Assembly: GCA_020402945.1 (NCBI GenBank)
Contig: JADBYQ010000023.1
Span: 1-52,551, forward strand
DNA length: 52,551 nucleotides
Direction of reading: 5' to 3'
Source: Cytophagales bacterium
GTDB lineage: Bacteria; Bacteroidota; Bacteroidia; Cytophagales; Cyclobacteriaceae
The position numbers were made by a program, and so were the translations under genes. The first letter of the stretch is position 1; each line of letters begins with the position of its first letter. The notes under the pieces were generated by a model that was not told where the DNA came from, did not search any database, and saw nothing but the letters and a program-made list of their open reading frames with translations. This document shows, piece after piece, positions 35,783 through 44,648 of this stretch.

Positions 35783-36355
35783 CTAGTTGTCTTTCATTTC
35801 GATAGTACCCTTTGGATTTTTAATGTTGTAGGTAGACATATCTTCAAAAGCATCCAGTCCAGTGCCGTAAAGCACATCGTGCTCATCGGTAATGGTCACA
35901 AATTTTTCGGTAAAAATTTTCTTTGTTTCTGGCTTCCAAAACAGTTCTTCAGTATTTAGTTGTTGTCCTTTTTGAATGTTTTTTACAACAACATTTCCAC
36001 GGCCACGCCATGTATTCTCATTTTTGAATTTGTAGGCAGTATTGGCGCGAAGGGTGGAGGTAAGTTTACCCGTTTTGTCAAAGAATTCCAGGTAGATCCC
36101 CTCTGGAAATTCCTGGTCACCATTTTGATAGTCGAATATCTTTTTTGCTTTTAAGATCGCCTTCATCCGATCATTCTCGGTGTAGTTCATCAGAATGTTT
36201 TCGGCCTCGCGAAGGGGACCTTCATAAATGACAGGTTTTACCGTTTCCTTGGTTTGGCAACCACTAAACAGACTAATCGAAAGCAAACAAATGGCAAACC
36301 ACTTGGTGTATGAACCAAAACAAGATGGAAAAACAATGTTGCGAAAGGCTGTCAT
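35783..36355 (-). CDS. lptC: LPS export component LptC (lipoprotein form)
   Basis: 190 residues with signal and lipobox LLSISLFSGC, then the LptC beta-jellyroll pattern (GPLREAENILMNYTENDRMKAILKAKKIFDYQNGDQEFPEGIYLEFFDKTGKLTSTLRAN..., ending WRGRGNVVVKN and YGTGLDAFEDMSTYNIKNPKG). In the Lpt bridge, LptC links the inner-membrane ABC transporter to LptA. Proteobacterial LptC has a membrane helix; the Bacteroidota form is often a lipoprotein, as here. Other lpt genes are not in the window. Confidence 0.88.
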   Translation of the reverse strand: MTAFRNIVFPSCFGSYTKWFAICLLSISLFSGCQTKETVKPVIYEGPLREAENILMNYTENDRMKAILKAKKIFDYQNGDQEFPEGIYLEFFDKTGKLTSTLRANTAYKFKNENTWRGRGNVVVKNIQKGQQLNTEELFWKPETKKIFTEKFVTITDEHDVLYGTGLDAFEDMSTYNIKNPKGTIEMKDN

Positions 36356-36363
36356 GTTGAAGT

Positions 36364-36395
36364 AAAAAGAAGAAGGCTGACTTTACAGTCAGCCT
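36364..36395 (-). terminator. Rho-independent terminator after the TPR gene
   Basis: GAAGGCTGACT (36370-36380), loop TTAC, AGTCAGCCTTC (36385-36395): a perfect 11-bp stem, with CTTTTTACTT on the minus side. A weaker T-run (TTTTTT) lies after a short spacer on the plus side. Confidence 0.85.
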
Positions 36396-36418
36396 TCATA
36401 CATTTTTTGTGCCGTCTT

Positions 36419-37786
36419 TTATTCTTTTCCGCGGGTGCGAAGCGTTACGGTTTCACCCACCCAACAGGTAATTTTTTTGCTCTCACCCTCTTTCCAGTTC
36501 AATTCAAAAAGCTCGGTAACAGAAGGGAACTGTGCACGAGTAGAATTCATCTTTTGCTGATTGCCCGCTTTAAGGTACATGTCAAAGGCAGCAATGTATA
36601 CTAACCGATCCTCAGCCAAGCTTGATTTTTTCGAACACTCTTGAAAAGAGAAGTAATACAAGTCTCCTATTTTCTCATACCCATCTTTGTTAGCAGGGTC
36701 GGCAGCAATGGCCTTTCTGTAATACTCGCGAGCAGCTGGTTTGTCTTTGTTGATGTTAGCGTTGTCGCCTAGCAAAATGTTGATCTCGGCCTTGTCTGCC
36801 GGAGTAGCAGCTAGTGTTAAGGCTTCGTTCAACAAAGGAAGTGCTTTTTCAAAGTTTTTCAACTGCAGATATTTTGAGCCCAATACTTTGGCAAGCGCGA
36901 AATCAGGAGTGGCTTTATGAACCACTTCAGTGGCTTCTATCCAAAGAGGATCGTCTGTACATTTGTCGTTCAACATGTACTGGAAAATCTTTTTTGCCAT
37001 GCCTATATCATTCGGGTTCTGTTTAAAGCGAGGCTCGTAGTTTTTCTTTACAAAGGCGCAATTGATGGTGACCATCTTCGATAGTTTATCGTCAACGTTG
37101 ATCTTTATTTTTTTGTATTTCTCCACATCGCCCACCTTGTTCTCAGATTCAGCTTTTTTGATTTTAGCTTCGATCACTCCAATCAATTTATCATAGCGCG
37201 AAAGAATCAGGTCTTCAGTAAGTGTTTTTTGAGCAGGAGGCAAAGGCTTTTGTGTGATAAAGTTGGCGAAGATCACAGACATATAGGCCTCCAGATTATT
37301 GTCATTAACATTATTGCCGCTGATTTCATACACGCGGTCAAACATGGTCAGCAACTCAGCTGACTTTTCTTTGTTATTGATATTGTATTTCGCGCTTGAC
37401 GCGGCTTTGCGATTCAATACGTTCACTTCGTCACCGCAATTCTGGATACGCATGTCGTAAATCAACATCAGGGAGTCTATCAAAACTTTCTTTTTGGCGG
37501 CATCTGCTTCTTTACTCGCTAGGCCATCATAAGCTGTTGCAGCGTCCACATACAATTTAGTATTCCAGTTTGGGGCATTGGTTAACATCCATTGAATGGA
37601 AGAAGTGGCAGCACGAAAATTTTGTTGCTTCACCGCGTCACCAAAAATAGCGACACACTCTTCTGCTTTTTGTTTGTTTTCAGGCCATTTTAATTCCTTG
37701 CACTGTGACCAAGCTGTCAGGGAGGTGATTGCCAACAGAGTCAACGCAAAACCTGCTTTTTTGAAATTCCAATTCATGTTCGTCAT
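36419..37786 (-). CDS. Secreted TPR protein of the coaX-lptC cluster
   Basis: 455 residues with a signal peptide (KKAGFALTLLAITSLTAWSQ). It is helical throughout, with TPR units clearest at about 315-410 (YLQLKNFEKALPLLNEALTLAA, AAREYYRKAIAADPANKDGYEKIGDLYY). The C-terminal strand-like end (KKITCWVGETVTLRTRGKE) contains a lone Cys. Its position between the outer-membrane barrel gene and lptC is conserved in Bacteroidota, suggesting an envelope role. Start at 37786 or the ATG three codons in (37777); the sequence does not decide. Confidence 0.82.
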   Translation of the reverse strand: MTNMNWNFKKAGFALTLLAITSLTAWSQCKELKWPENKQKAEECVAIFGDAVKQQNFRAATSSIQWMLTNAPNWNTKLYVDAATAYDGLASKEADAAKKKVLIDSLMLIYDMRIQNCGDEVNVLNRKAASSAKYNINNKEKSAELLTMFDRVYEISGNNVNDNNLEAYMSVIFANFITQKPLPPAQKTLTEDLILSRYDKLIGVIEAKIKKAESENKVGDVEKYKKIKINVDDKLSKMVTINCAFVKKNYEPRFKQNPNDIGMAKKIFQYMLNDKCTDDPLWIEATEVVHKATPDFALAKVLGSKYLQLKNFEKALPLLNEALTLAATPADKAEINILLGDNANINKDKPAAREYYRKAIAADPANKDGYEKIGDLYYFSFQECSKKSSLAEDRLVYIAAFDMYLKAGNQQKMNSTRAQFPSVTELFELNWKEGESKKITCWVGETVTLRTRGKE

Positions 37787-37797
37787 CGTTTTTAGAG

Positions 37798-39066
37798 TTA
37801 ATCAAATTTTCTCTTAATGAACCAATTATCATTAAAAGTCATGCCAAGATAGATTTTAAAATAGTTCTCTTCGATTGTGTTCTTTACAATACTGCCTCTG
37901 CTGCCAATTTTGACCGAAAAATCAATAGTTGAAATTCGAGCTACTGGCAACGAAACGCCAAAATTAACACCAAAATCGTTTACTTGGTTACCGGCCACCA
38001 AATAAGGATACTGATCGTAGCTTAATCCTGCCCGATAGGTCATTCGCCTCAAGTAGCTGCTAACACCTGTTTGGTCTGGCATTATTTCAAGGCCAAAGGC
38101 CGATTTTACTCCTGTTCGTGTATCGATCTCTTGCCCAGGAAATCCTTTGAATTGTTGATAATCAAGATAGGAGACATCCGCACCCACCATCCAGCGGGTG
38201 GGGCGTCCAAAAGAAACTCCAATTCCGAATGTTTGTGGCAATACAATTGAGCTGGGTTCATTATTCACTAGAGTAACAGAGTCAATTATACTTCCATTGA
38301 TAGCAGAACGGTTGTCAAATCTAACTGTTCTACGCGTTCCCACGGTGGTTTGCAGATCGTAAATCACGCCAAAGTTGAGTTGGTAATTTTTTTTCGAAAT
38401 GGAATCTTTATGCAAATATAGACCAGTCGAGAAGCTAAAATCGCTAACAAAATTTCGCTCTTCTAAGAATGGCGTGTAGAGCGTTTGTGGCAGCCTTGCT
38501 TGCTGTTGAGTAATGATGGAGCTAAACAGGTAGTTGGCACGCACACCCACGGCTGCATATTTGTTGATTTTTATTCCATTTGCCCAGGAAAGCTGGTTAA
38601 TTCCACCAGTGCCACTTTCCGTTCTTGTATCAGTACTTGTTAGACTTCCTTCTACCGGCCTGATCACAGTTAACTTGTAATTCACGCCCGAGTATGGGGT
38701 TAGCCCTATTGAGGTTGTCCAGCGCCCTGGTTTGATGGGGAACGCCATAACCAAATAGTTGAGGTTGCCATTGGTGTTTTGTAGCGAAGAAGTACCGTCT
38801 TTGATGGTTCTGTTTTCGATCATCATGCCTCCGTGAAAAGTAGTGACATAATTATTGATCAACAGAGCCGGATTTTGATTATTGACATACCACGAGCTAG
38901 GATTACTGATGCCAATTCCGCCCATGCCCTGATTTTGAGCTAGAGAGTTGCCGTACAGATCACCTATTCCGAAAGAAGAAAAAGGGCTATTCGCAACCTG
39001 AGCAGAGGCCAATTGGAAGAGACTTAGCAATAAAACGATAAGGAAAATTCCTTTTTTATGAAGCAT
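37798..39066 (-). CDS. Outer-membrane beta-barrel protein (FadL/PorV-like)
   Basis: 422 residues: signal peptide (IFLIVLLLSLFQLASAQ), then VANSPFSSFGIGDLYGNSLAQNQGMGGIGIS, a start seen in many Bacteroidota barrels related to FadL/PorV, followed by repeated amphipathic strands (GRWTTSIGLTPYSGVNYKL, WANGIKINKYAAVGVRANYLF) and a terminal aromatic strand (YFKIYLGMTFNDNWFIKRKF). Transport of hydrophobic compounds is possible but not shown. Its start overlaps the coaX 3' end by 11 bp. Confidence 0.8.
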   Translation of the reverse strand: MLHKKGIFLIVLLLSLFQLASAQVANSPFSSFGIGDLYGNSLAQNQGMGGIGISNPSSWYVNNQNPALLINNYVTTFHGGMMIENRTIKDGTSSLQNTNGNLNYLVMAFPIKPGRWTTSIGLTPYSGVNYKLTVIRPVEGSLTSTDTRTESGTGGINQLSWANGIKINKYAAVGVRANYLFSSIITQQQARLPQTLYTPFLEERNFVSDFSFSTGLYLHKDSISKKNYQLNFGVIYDLQTTVGTRRTVRFDNRSAINGSIIDSVTLVNNEPSSIVLPQTFGIGVSFGRPTRWMVGADVSYLDYQQFKGFPGQEIDTRTGVKSAFGLEIMPDQTGVSSYLRRMTYRAGLSYDQYPYLVAGNQVNDFGVNFGVSLPVARISTIDFSVKIGSRGSIVKNTIEENYFKIYLGMTFNDNWFIKRKFD

Positions 39067-39802
39067 TGTAGCGTAAAATCCTGTTCAAGCCCATCAAAAC
39101 CAAATCGGGGGCTGCAAATATGGTGGGTTTCAGTTGGTTTTCAAAAAAAGGAGCGTCACCTCCACAAAGAATGATCTTCAATTCCGGGAATTTGTTGGCA
39201 TACTGTTCAACCACCCCGTTTATTTCACCCACTATTCCATTCAATACCCCACTTTGAAGGCAGCTTTCAGTACTGTTTCCCATCAAGCCCACTTGACCAT
39301 TCCATTTCACTAACGGCAGACGCGCGGTAAACGTATGCATGGCTTTAAATCTCATTTCGATACCGGGCGAGATGGCCCCACCTTGATAGTTGGCCTTTTC
39401 ATCAATGAATTCATAATTGATACAGGTGCCGGCATCAATGACCAGGCAATTCTTGCCCGGAAAAACGGAGAGCGCTCCGCAGGCTGCCGCTATGCGATCA
39501 ACACCGAGTGTCTCAGGGGTTGAGTATAAAATTTGGATGGGCAGGGGAAGCTGACGATGCAGAGTCCACTTGTTGCCGGATGCTTGCAGTTTTGCCGTTG
39601 CTTCTTCCACCGTTTGATTTACCGTGCTGATTATAATATTTTCAAATACGGTATTGGTAAATGCCGCCTGGAGCTCATCTGCATTGTTAAAAATGTTTTT
39701 TTTCAACAAGCTTTCTTGCTCAAAGCAGGCTGTTTTTATCCGCGTGTTGCCAAAGTCGATAACTAAATTCAAGATGCTTTTCGTTTTTACAAAGCTAGCC
39801 AA
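39056..39802 (-). CDS. coaX: Type III pantothenate kinase
   Basis: A 248-residue ASKHA-fold kinase for the first step of coenzyme A synthesis. Motifs: LVIDFGNTRIK (phosphate 1), TLGVDRIAAACGA and LVIDAGTCINYEFID (phosphate 2). The start MASFVKTKSILN leaves about 10 residues before the first strand, so a slightly later start is possible. It leads a minus-strand cluster and is divergent from the amino-acid dehydrogenase gene. Confidence 0.93.
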   Translation of the reverse strand: MASFVKTKSILNLVIDFGNTRIKTACFEQESLLKKNIFNNADELQAAFTNTVFENIIISTVNQTVEEATAKLQASGNKWTLHRQLPLPIQILYSTPETLGVDRIAAACGALSVFPGKNCLVIDAGTCINYEFIDEKANYQGGAISPGIEMRFKAMHTFTARLPLVKWNGQVGLMGNSTESCLQSGVLNGIVGEINGVVEQYANKFPELKIILCGGDAPFFENQLKPTIFAAPDLVLMGLNRILRYNAS

Positions 39803-39869
39803 TCCCCATTTGATGTTCGCGCGAAACTGCCTTTAGCATAGGGTTTATGTCGCGTGCAATCGGATACCT

Positions 39870-39877
39870 TATATTTG
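39870..39877 (+). promoter_or_regulatory. Putative -7 element for the Glu/Leu/Phe/Val dehydrogenase
   Basis: TATATTTG fits TAnnTTTG, 22 bp before the ATG at 39900. The -33 position is only loosely matched. Confidence 0.4.
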
Positions 39878-39899
39878 CGCTCCAACTAGTTACCCTACG

Positions 39900-41147
39900 A
39901 TGAAAGAGCTGCTGCAAAAGTTTGAAAACAAACGCCCCGAGATTGTATTTGAATGGAAAGATTCTGAGACAGAAGCCGAAGGCTGGGTAGTCATCAATTC
40001 GTTGCGCGGTGGCGCGGCCGGAGGAGGCACGAGGATGCGCATGGGTCTTGACAAGCGTGAAGTAGAATCGCTGGCTAAAACGATGGAAGTAAAGTTCACG
40101 GTAAGCGGTCCACCCATTGGAGGTGCGAAATCGGGAATCAACTTCAACCCCAACGATCCGCGCAAAGCGGGAGTGTTGCATCGGTGGTACACGGCTGTGA
40201 TGCCTTTGCTAAAATACTATTATGGCACAGGTGGCGATATGAATGTGGACGAGATTCATGAAGTAATACCCCACACAGAAGATGTAGGCATCTGGCATCC
40301 GCAAGAAGGCGTCTTTACAGGGCATTATAAACCAACTGAGCCGCAGAAAGTAAATCGCATTGGTCAGTTACGGCAAGGAGTGGTAAAGGTGATTGAAGAT
40401 GAAAAGTACACGCCATCGCTGGCAAAAAAATATACGGTGGCAGATATGTGCACAGGGTATGGTGTAGCAGAAGCGGTGCGACATTATTATGAGTTGTGGC
40501 CGTCTTTAGCTGGTAAAGGTGCGGGCGTAAAAGACAAAAGAGTTGTAGTTCAAGGATGGGGCAACGTAGGTGCGGCAGCCGGATTTTATTTGTCTCAGCA
40601 GGGCGCAAAAATTGTGGGCATCCTGACGCGTGAAGGTGGACTGATCAATCAAAAAGGATTTACCCACGAAGAGATTTGTCAGTTAGTGGTAGACCGAAAA
40701 GGAAACCAACTGGTCACCGATCAGTTGCTCAGCTTTGAAACGGTGAATAAAATGATCTGGGATTTAGAGTTTGAGGTTTTTATTCCGGCAGCGGCTTCGC
40801 GGCTGGTCACGAAGGAGCAAGTCGATCGGATGATCACCTCCGGAGTAGAAGTGTTTTCATGTGGCGCCAATGTGCCATTTGCCGATCCTGAAATTTTCTT
40901 TGGTGCTACTGGGCTCTATGCCGATGAGAAATTTTCAATCCTTCCGGATTTTATTGCCAACTGTGGAATGGCACGTGTGTTTGCCTACTTTATGGAGAGC
41001 GAAGTGGCGATGGATGACGCGGCTGTTTTTGGAGATATTTCGAAAGTGATCAGGCAGGCGTTGGAAAAAACGAAGAAGGTGAATGCTGCCAAAACAAAAA
41101 TAGCGCAGGCCTCTTTTGAGATTGCACTAAAAGAGTTGGTACGTTAA
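39900..41147 (+). CDS. Glu/Leu/Phe/Val dehydrogenase family protein
   Basis: A 415-residue NAD(P)-dependent amino acid dehydrogenase. The N-terminal dimerisation/catalytic domain has RGGAAGGGTRM, K65 in TMEVKFTVSG and the catalytic Lys K77 in PPIGGAKSGI; the Rossmann domain has VVVQGWGNVGAAAGFYL. The catalytic Asp region reads GTGGDMNVDEIHEV. The family covers oxidative deamination of glutamate and other amino acids. Divergence from classical GdhA around the substrate pocket leaves the substrate open. truA begins 5 bp after it. Confidence 0.88.
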   Translation: MKELLQKFENKRPEIVFEWKDSETEAEGWVVINSLRGGAAGGGTRMRMGLDKREVESLAKTMEVKFTVSGPPIGGAKSGINFNPNDPRKAGVLHRWYTAVMPLLKYYYGTGGDMNVDEIHEVIPHTEDVGIWHPQEGVFTGHYKPTEPQKVNRIGQLRQGVVKVIEDEKYTPSLAKKYTVADMCTGYGVAEAVRHYYELWPSLAGKGAGVKDKRVVVQGWGNVGAAAGFYLSQQGAKIVGILTREGGLINQKGFTHEEICQLVVDRKGNQLVTDQLLSFETVNKMIWDLEFEVFIPAAASRLVTKEQVDRMITSGVEVFSCGANVPFADPEIFFGATGLYADEKFSILPDFIANCGMARVFAYFMESEVAMDDAAVFGDISKVIRQALEKTKKVNAAKTKIAQASFEIALKELVR

Positions 41148-41151
41148 ACAC

Positions 41152-41955
41152 GTGAGGTATTTTTTTCATATTGGCTTTAACGGGTTTCTCTACCGAGGCT
41201 GGCAACGGCAGCCTGATGAACAGAATGTGCAGCAGGTTTTTGAAACCACGCTGAGCCAAATATTCAAAGAGCCAATCACCGTGATGGGCTGCGGCCGCAC
41301 GGATGCACAAGTACACGCCAGCCAGTTTTTTTTTCATGCGGATATAACGACTCGTTGGGATTATGATTTAGTGTTTCGCATCAATAAGCTACTGCCGCCT
41401 GATATTGCTGTGTTTGAAATCATTCCGGTGGAAGAGAATCAACATGCGCGGTTTGATGCTACACTGCGGAGGTACGATTATTTTATTCACACTTATAAAG
41501 ATCCGTTTTTAAGTCAGCTCAGCTCGCTCTACCTGGAAAAAAATTTGAATGTAGGTAAGATGAAACAAGCGGTGACGTTGTTGACTCGCTACGATGACTA
41601 CCGGGCGTTTTGCAAGCGGCCTAATGACTATCGCACTACGGTATGCAAAGTGACCGCGGCTTCCTTTGTTGCCGATGCCTCGGGAGATCGGTTTCGTTTT
41701 CAGATTTCAGCCGATCGTTTTTTGGGGAAGATGATTCGCATCATTGTGGGCAAGTTACTCGTGATTGGGCAGGGCAAGTTGAGTGTAGATGAATTTGAAA
41801 GTTACCTGATCACTAAAGAAACGCCAGCGATTTTTGAGCCCGCACATCCGCAAGGGCTTTATCTTTCAAAAGTTACGTATCCTTTTTTAGACATTCCACC
41901 GCGCCCTGATTTTTCGGCCATTTTGCAGAACAAGGAAGATGAGTGGTTGCTTTGA
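41152..41955 (+). CDS. truA: tRNA pseudouridine synthase TruA
   Basis: 267 residues; makes pseudouridine at positions 38-40 of tRNA anticodon stems. The catalytic Asp is D51 in GCGRTDAQVHA, and the family motifs YRGWQRQP, ARFDATLRRYDYFI and FLGKMIRIIVGKLL are present. The start is GTG at 41152, the only start that keeps the first strand (MRYFFHIGFNG). It is translationally close to the upstream dehydrogenase. It marks the end of the housekeeping stretch; accessory DNA follows. Confidence 0.93.
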   Translation: MRYFFHIGFNGFLYRGWQRQPDEQNVQQVFETTLSQIFKEPITVMGCGRTDAQVHASQFFFHADITTRWDYDLVFRINKLLPPDIAVFEIIPVEENQHARFDATLRRYDYFIHTYKDPFLSQLSSLYLEKNLNVGKMKQAVTLLTRYDDYRAFCKRPNDYRTTVCKVTAASFVADASGDRFRFQISADRFLGKMIRIIVGKLLVIGQGKLSVDEFESYLITKETPAIFEPAHPQGLYLSKVTYPFLDIPPRPDFSAILQNKEDEWLL

Positions 41956-41970
41956 ATAGCTTTTTGTATA

Positions 41971-42213
41971 TCAGGCGGCTACTTTCTTTCGATTAGCTAG
42001 CTTAATTAGGGTGCGCAACGTTTCGTTAACAGTTTCAGAATCCGGAAAATTCTTCAATACATCCGGCTCCAGAACAATCACATTGGTGTGGGTTTGAAAC
42101 TTCTTAGCGTATTTTCCACGCACTCCTTTACTAAAGTCGTATTCGGCTTTTAATTTATGATTACTATTTTTTTTCATATTGCTCTTTCTCTTTTTTTTAC
42201 GCTCTTCTCGCAC
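41971..42213 (-). CDS. Antitoxin partner of BrnT-like toxin
   Basis: 80 residues. The middle (HKLKAEYDFSKGVRGKYAKKF) followed by VIVLEPDVLKNFPDSETVNETLRTLI is the pattern of small antitoxins with a C-terminal ribbon-helix-helix-like segment, often found after BrnT toxins. The very basic N-terminal tail (MREERKKKRKSN) suggests that initiation at the inner ATG (42177) is also possible. It overlaps the toxin gene by 17 bp and follows it, the BrnTA order. Confidence 0.78.
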   Translation of the reverse strand: MREERKKKRKSNMKKNSNHKLKAEYDFSKGVRGKYAKKFQTHTNVIVLEPDVLKNFPDSETVNETLRTLIKLANRKKVAA

Positions 42214-42439
42214 TTATTATTCTGATTTTCCCATTTCTTTCAGTATGAACAACTACCAATAATCTGCTGGTACTTGCCAATCCAAGCGTTATGCTTCTCT
42301 TTTCAGATTGAGAATGCTGCGGGTCATCGATTGTTAATGAATTTACATCAGCAAATACCATACATGACTCTTCGAAAGAGACATTGTGCTTTGCTAAATT
42401 TGTTCTTGCCTTTGCAACATCCCACTCAAACCGTATCAT
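42197..42439 (-). CDS. BrnT family toxin
   Basis: 80-residue ribonuclease-type toxin of type II toxin-antitoxin systems. The family pattern is clear: FEWDVAKARTNLAKHNVSFEES...VFAD, RSITLGLA.TSRLLVVVHTERNGKIRIISARRA. It overlaps the antitoxin gene by 17 bp. First functional unit of the accessory region that follows truA. Confidence 0.88.
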   Translation of the reverse strand: MIRFEWDVAKARTNLAKHNVSFEESCMVFADVNSLTIDDPQHSQSEKRSITLGLASTSRLLVVVHTERNGKIRIISARRA

Positions 42440-42578
42440 GCATTAGCTTTGTTAACAAATCTACATAGTAATCTCAGCTAAAAAAAGTTTGTTTCTGTAA
42501 ACAAATAGAAAGGCCTGATGGATCTCATGCCTAGCTGAACAGCCGCGCTTCACGCCATCTCACTTTCCTGCGCAGGTG

Positions 42579-42639
42579 TTCGCAATGGCGATATGCTTCG
42601 TTCCATTTCATATTCCGTCTCAGACACTCGCAATGACGG
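42579..42639. repeat. Degenerate copy of a 'GTCATTGCGA' dispersed element
   Basis: On the minus strand CCGTCATTGCGAG, GGAACGAAGCATATCG and CCATTGCGAA occur in a row. These words recur in a repeat family seen across many bacterial genomes. It is intergenic, between brnT and the GIY-YIG gene; the surrounding 42440-42678 has no gene I can support. Confidence 0.5.
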
Positions 42640-42678
42640 CACGATATCGCTATTCTTGTTCGTTGCAAAAAGTAGGTA

Positions 42679-42993
42679 CTATTTTCTCATCGCAAAAATT
42701 TCATTGGTTAAGTCTATCCAATCCACATTGCGCAACTTGATAAGCTCCTCCTTCCACTTCCGTGTTTTGCCTTTGATGTAACGTTCCCTTTCAAGCGCAT
42801 CTTCTACGCTTTGAAACCCTTCGAAATAAACGGGTTTCTCTACGTTGTAGCGAGCCGTAAAGCTCTTTGGGTTGATTTTTCTTTTGTGCTCCCAAAGTCG
42901 AGTTGGTAAATCAGTAGTCATGCCAACGTACAACACTGTATGATATTGATTGGTAAGGATGTAAACGAAGGCTATTGGAGGAGGGGTAGTCAT
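42679..42993 (-). CDS. GIY-YIG nuclease superfamily protein (UPF0213-like)
   Basis: About 104 residues from MTTPPPIAFVYILTN; longer in-frame starts at 43014 and 43038 exist but run into the tandem-repeat region. The GIY-YIG core is FVYILTNQYHTVLYVGMTTDLPTRLWEHKRK, with the conserved Arg and the GFQSVEDALERERYIKGKTRKWKEELI helix typical of the short stand-alone family. Bacteroidota often carry several copies; the cellular role is not established. It lies beside a repeat array and a toxin-antitoxin pair, consistent with a mobile or repeat-associated setting. Confidence 0.82.
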   Translation of the reverse strand: MTTPPPIAFVYILTNQYHTVLYVGMTTDLPTRLWEHKRKINPKSFTARYNVEKPVYFEGFQSVEDALERERYIKGKTRKWKEELIKLRNVDWIDLTNEIFAMRK

Positions 42994-43037
42994 TTGGGTC
43001 GAGGATTCGTTCATGCTCCATGTGCAAAAATAGGCCA

Positions 43038-44070
43038 AATCCTGAACGGATTAATGGCGCAACAGGCTCAAGTTGCGTTGCCTTCGTTTGGAGCAGCACT
43101 TATGAGTGTTACCAAAAACGAGCGAAGGATCTCCTCTTGCGAAGCCTGTATTCGGTATTCTGTGCCTTCTGTCTGGGTCGTGCTTCGTGATGGGGGATTC
43201 TTCGCTTGTTCATGTTTGTCTATGAGGCTGTCAGGTTCTTTTTATTTTGCTACTGCTAATGAATTGGTGGAGCTATACGCTCAGAATTTGGTTTTCAATC
43301 CTGAGCGGATTAATGGTGCAACAGGCTCAAGTTGCGTTGCCTTCGTTTGGCGCACGCACTGATGAGTGTTACCAAAACGAGCGAAGGATCCCCTCTTGCG
43401 AAGTCGGTACTCGGTATCCTGTGCCTTCTGTCTGGGGCGTGCTTAGTGACGGGGGATTCTTCGCTTGTTCATCTTTGTCTATGACGTGTTCGGGTTTCCT
43501 TTTTTTGCTTCAGCTAACGAGTTGTTGGGTCTTTACGCTCAGAATTTGGTTTTCAATCCTGAGCGGATTAGTGGCGCAACAAGCTCAAGTTGCGTTGCCT
43601 TCGTTTGGCGCACGCGCTGATGAGTGTTACCAAAACGAGCGAAGGATCCCCTCTTGCGAAGTCGGTACTCGGTATCCTTTGCCTTCTGTCTGGGGCGTGC
43701 TTAGTGACGGGGGATTCTTCGCTCTTTTATCTTTATCCATGAGGTGCGCGGGTTCTCTTGGTTTTGATGCTGCCAATAAGTTGGTGGGGGCTATACGCTC
43801 AGAATTTGGTTTTCAATCCTGAGCGGATTAATGGTGCAACAGGCTCAAGTTGCGTTGCCTTCGTTTGGCGCATGCACTTATGAGTGTTACCAAAACGAGC
43901 GAAGGATCCCCTCTTGCGAAGCCGGTACTCGGTATCCTTTGCCTTCTGTCTGGGGCGTGCTTCGTGATGGGGGATTCTTCGCTTGTTCATCTTTGTCTAT
44001 GAAGTGCGCGGGTTCTCTTGGTTTTGATGCTGCTAACAAGTTGGTGGGGCCAAACGCTCAGAATTTGGTT
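43038..44070. repeat. Four tandem copies of a ~259-bp hairpin-rich repeat
   Basis: Copies begin at 43038, 43297, 43555 and 43815 (periods 259, 258, 260) with AATCCTGA.CGGATTA; the last ends near 44070. Each unit contains GCGAAGGATC...GGGGGATTCTTCGC arms about 60 bp apart with nested GCGAAG/GCTTCG words, so each can form an ~85-nt hairpin. The unit junction CGCTCAGAATT...AATCCTGAGCG is a second inverted repeat. The reading frames across it shift between copies because the periods are not all multiples of three, so I do not call a protein. Confidence 0.85.
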
Positions 44071-44128
44071 TGCGATGACGTTAACAAAAAAAACCGCCCG
44101 ATCGGAATACCCTGATGGCTTTTTGTAA

Positions 44129-44172
44129 GGCGTCTGACGGCTTTTTGCGAAAGCTCATAGCCGTCTGACGCC
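44129..44172. repeat. Inverted repeat after the tandem array
   Basis: GGCGTCTGACGGCT (44129-44142) and AGCCGTCTGACGCC (44159-44172) are near-perfect inverted arms. A degenerate relative of the GTCAGGTC palindrome precedes it at about 44085-44120. The rest of 44071-44239 shows no gene. Confidence 0.65.
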
Positions 44173-44239
44173 TGCATTGGCCAAGTAAGACAGGTAATCT
44201 TTAGTAAATGAACAGGAGAGGGCACGCGTTCGGAAACGC

Positions 44240-44312
44240 GCGCCAGCTAATTGGTGCTATGACGGATTGCTAGAACAAAAAAAACGTCAGGTCGGAAGAC
44301 CTGACGGCACCA
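44240..44312. repeat. 73-bp direct repeat, left copy, with terminal palindrome
   Basis: Runs from GCGCCAGCTAATTGGTGC through an A8 tract to the palindrome at 44285-44306 (arms CGTCAGGTC/GACCTGACG, loop GGAA) and GCACCA. It differs from the copy at 44938-45010 at only three positions. A further, slightly diverged palindrome lies at 44316-44337. Confidence 0.8.
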
Positions 44313-44414
44313 CAACGTCAGGTCGGAAGGCCTGACGCCACCAAAACAGCTTGCTCTTGCGCCAAGTTTAGATTCAGTTCTAAAAACTCCAAGTGTGCGC
44401 GAATAGAAAGATTT

Positions 44415-44648
44415 CTACAATAGCCCTTCTACCAAGATGTCTTCATCAATATCATGCCAACGAATACCTTCTCCTCCACCAATCAATCGCCAATTGTTTC
44501 TTTCTTGTTCGGTGGCATCTCTTAATTTGGGAAACCAGTTGAGCGGTACGGAAATCTCCCGACCGTCATCTAGTCGCACGATCATTTGCTGGTTTAAAAA
44601 CCAGACCTCTACTGCATTGCTGGATTTACTAATTGTTAAAATACTCAT
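44415..44648 (-). CDS. DUF2442 protein (probable antitoxin-like partner)
   Basis: 77 residues with the DUF2442 core VWFLNQQMIVRLDDGREISVPLNWFPKL...ATEQERNNWRLIGGGEGIRWHDIDEDILVEGLL. It overlaps the DUF4160 gene by 20 bp and follows it, an arrangement found repeatedly and suspected to be a toxin-antitoxin-like pair. No membrane or signal features. The pair lies between two 73-bp direct repeats. Confidence 0.85.
   Translation of the reverse strand: MSILTISKSSNAVEVWFLNQQMIVRLDDGREISVPLNWFPKLRDATEQERNNWRLIGGGEGIRWHDIDEDILVEGLL

Noticed and set aside
43247-43822. A 191-residue open frame through the tandem repeat, with two similar ~86-residue segments
   Set aside because: It exists only because one repeat period is a multiple of three. 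Neighbouring copies shift frame, it has no start signal, and the composition follows the hairpin repeats.
43038-44070. CRISPR array
   Set aside because: Units are ~259 bp and similar throughout; there are no short direct repeats separated by unique spacers and no cas genes.
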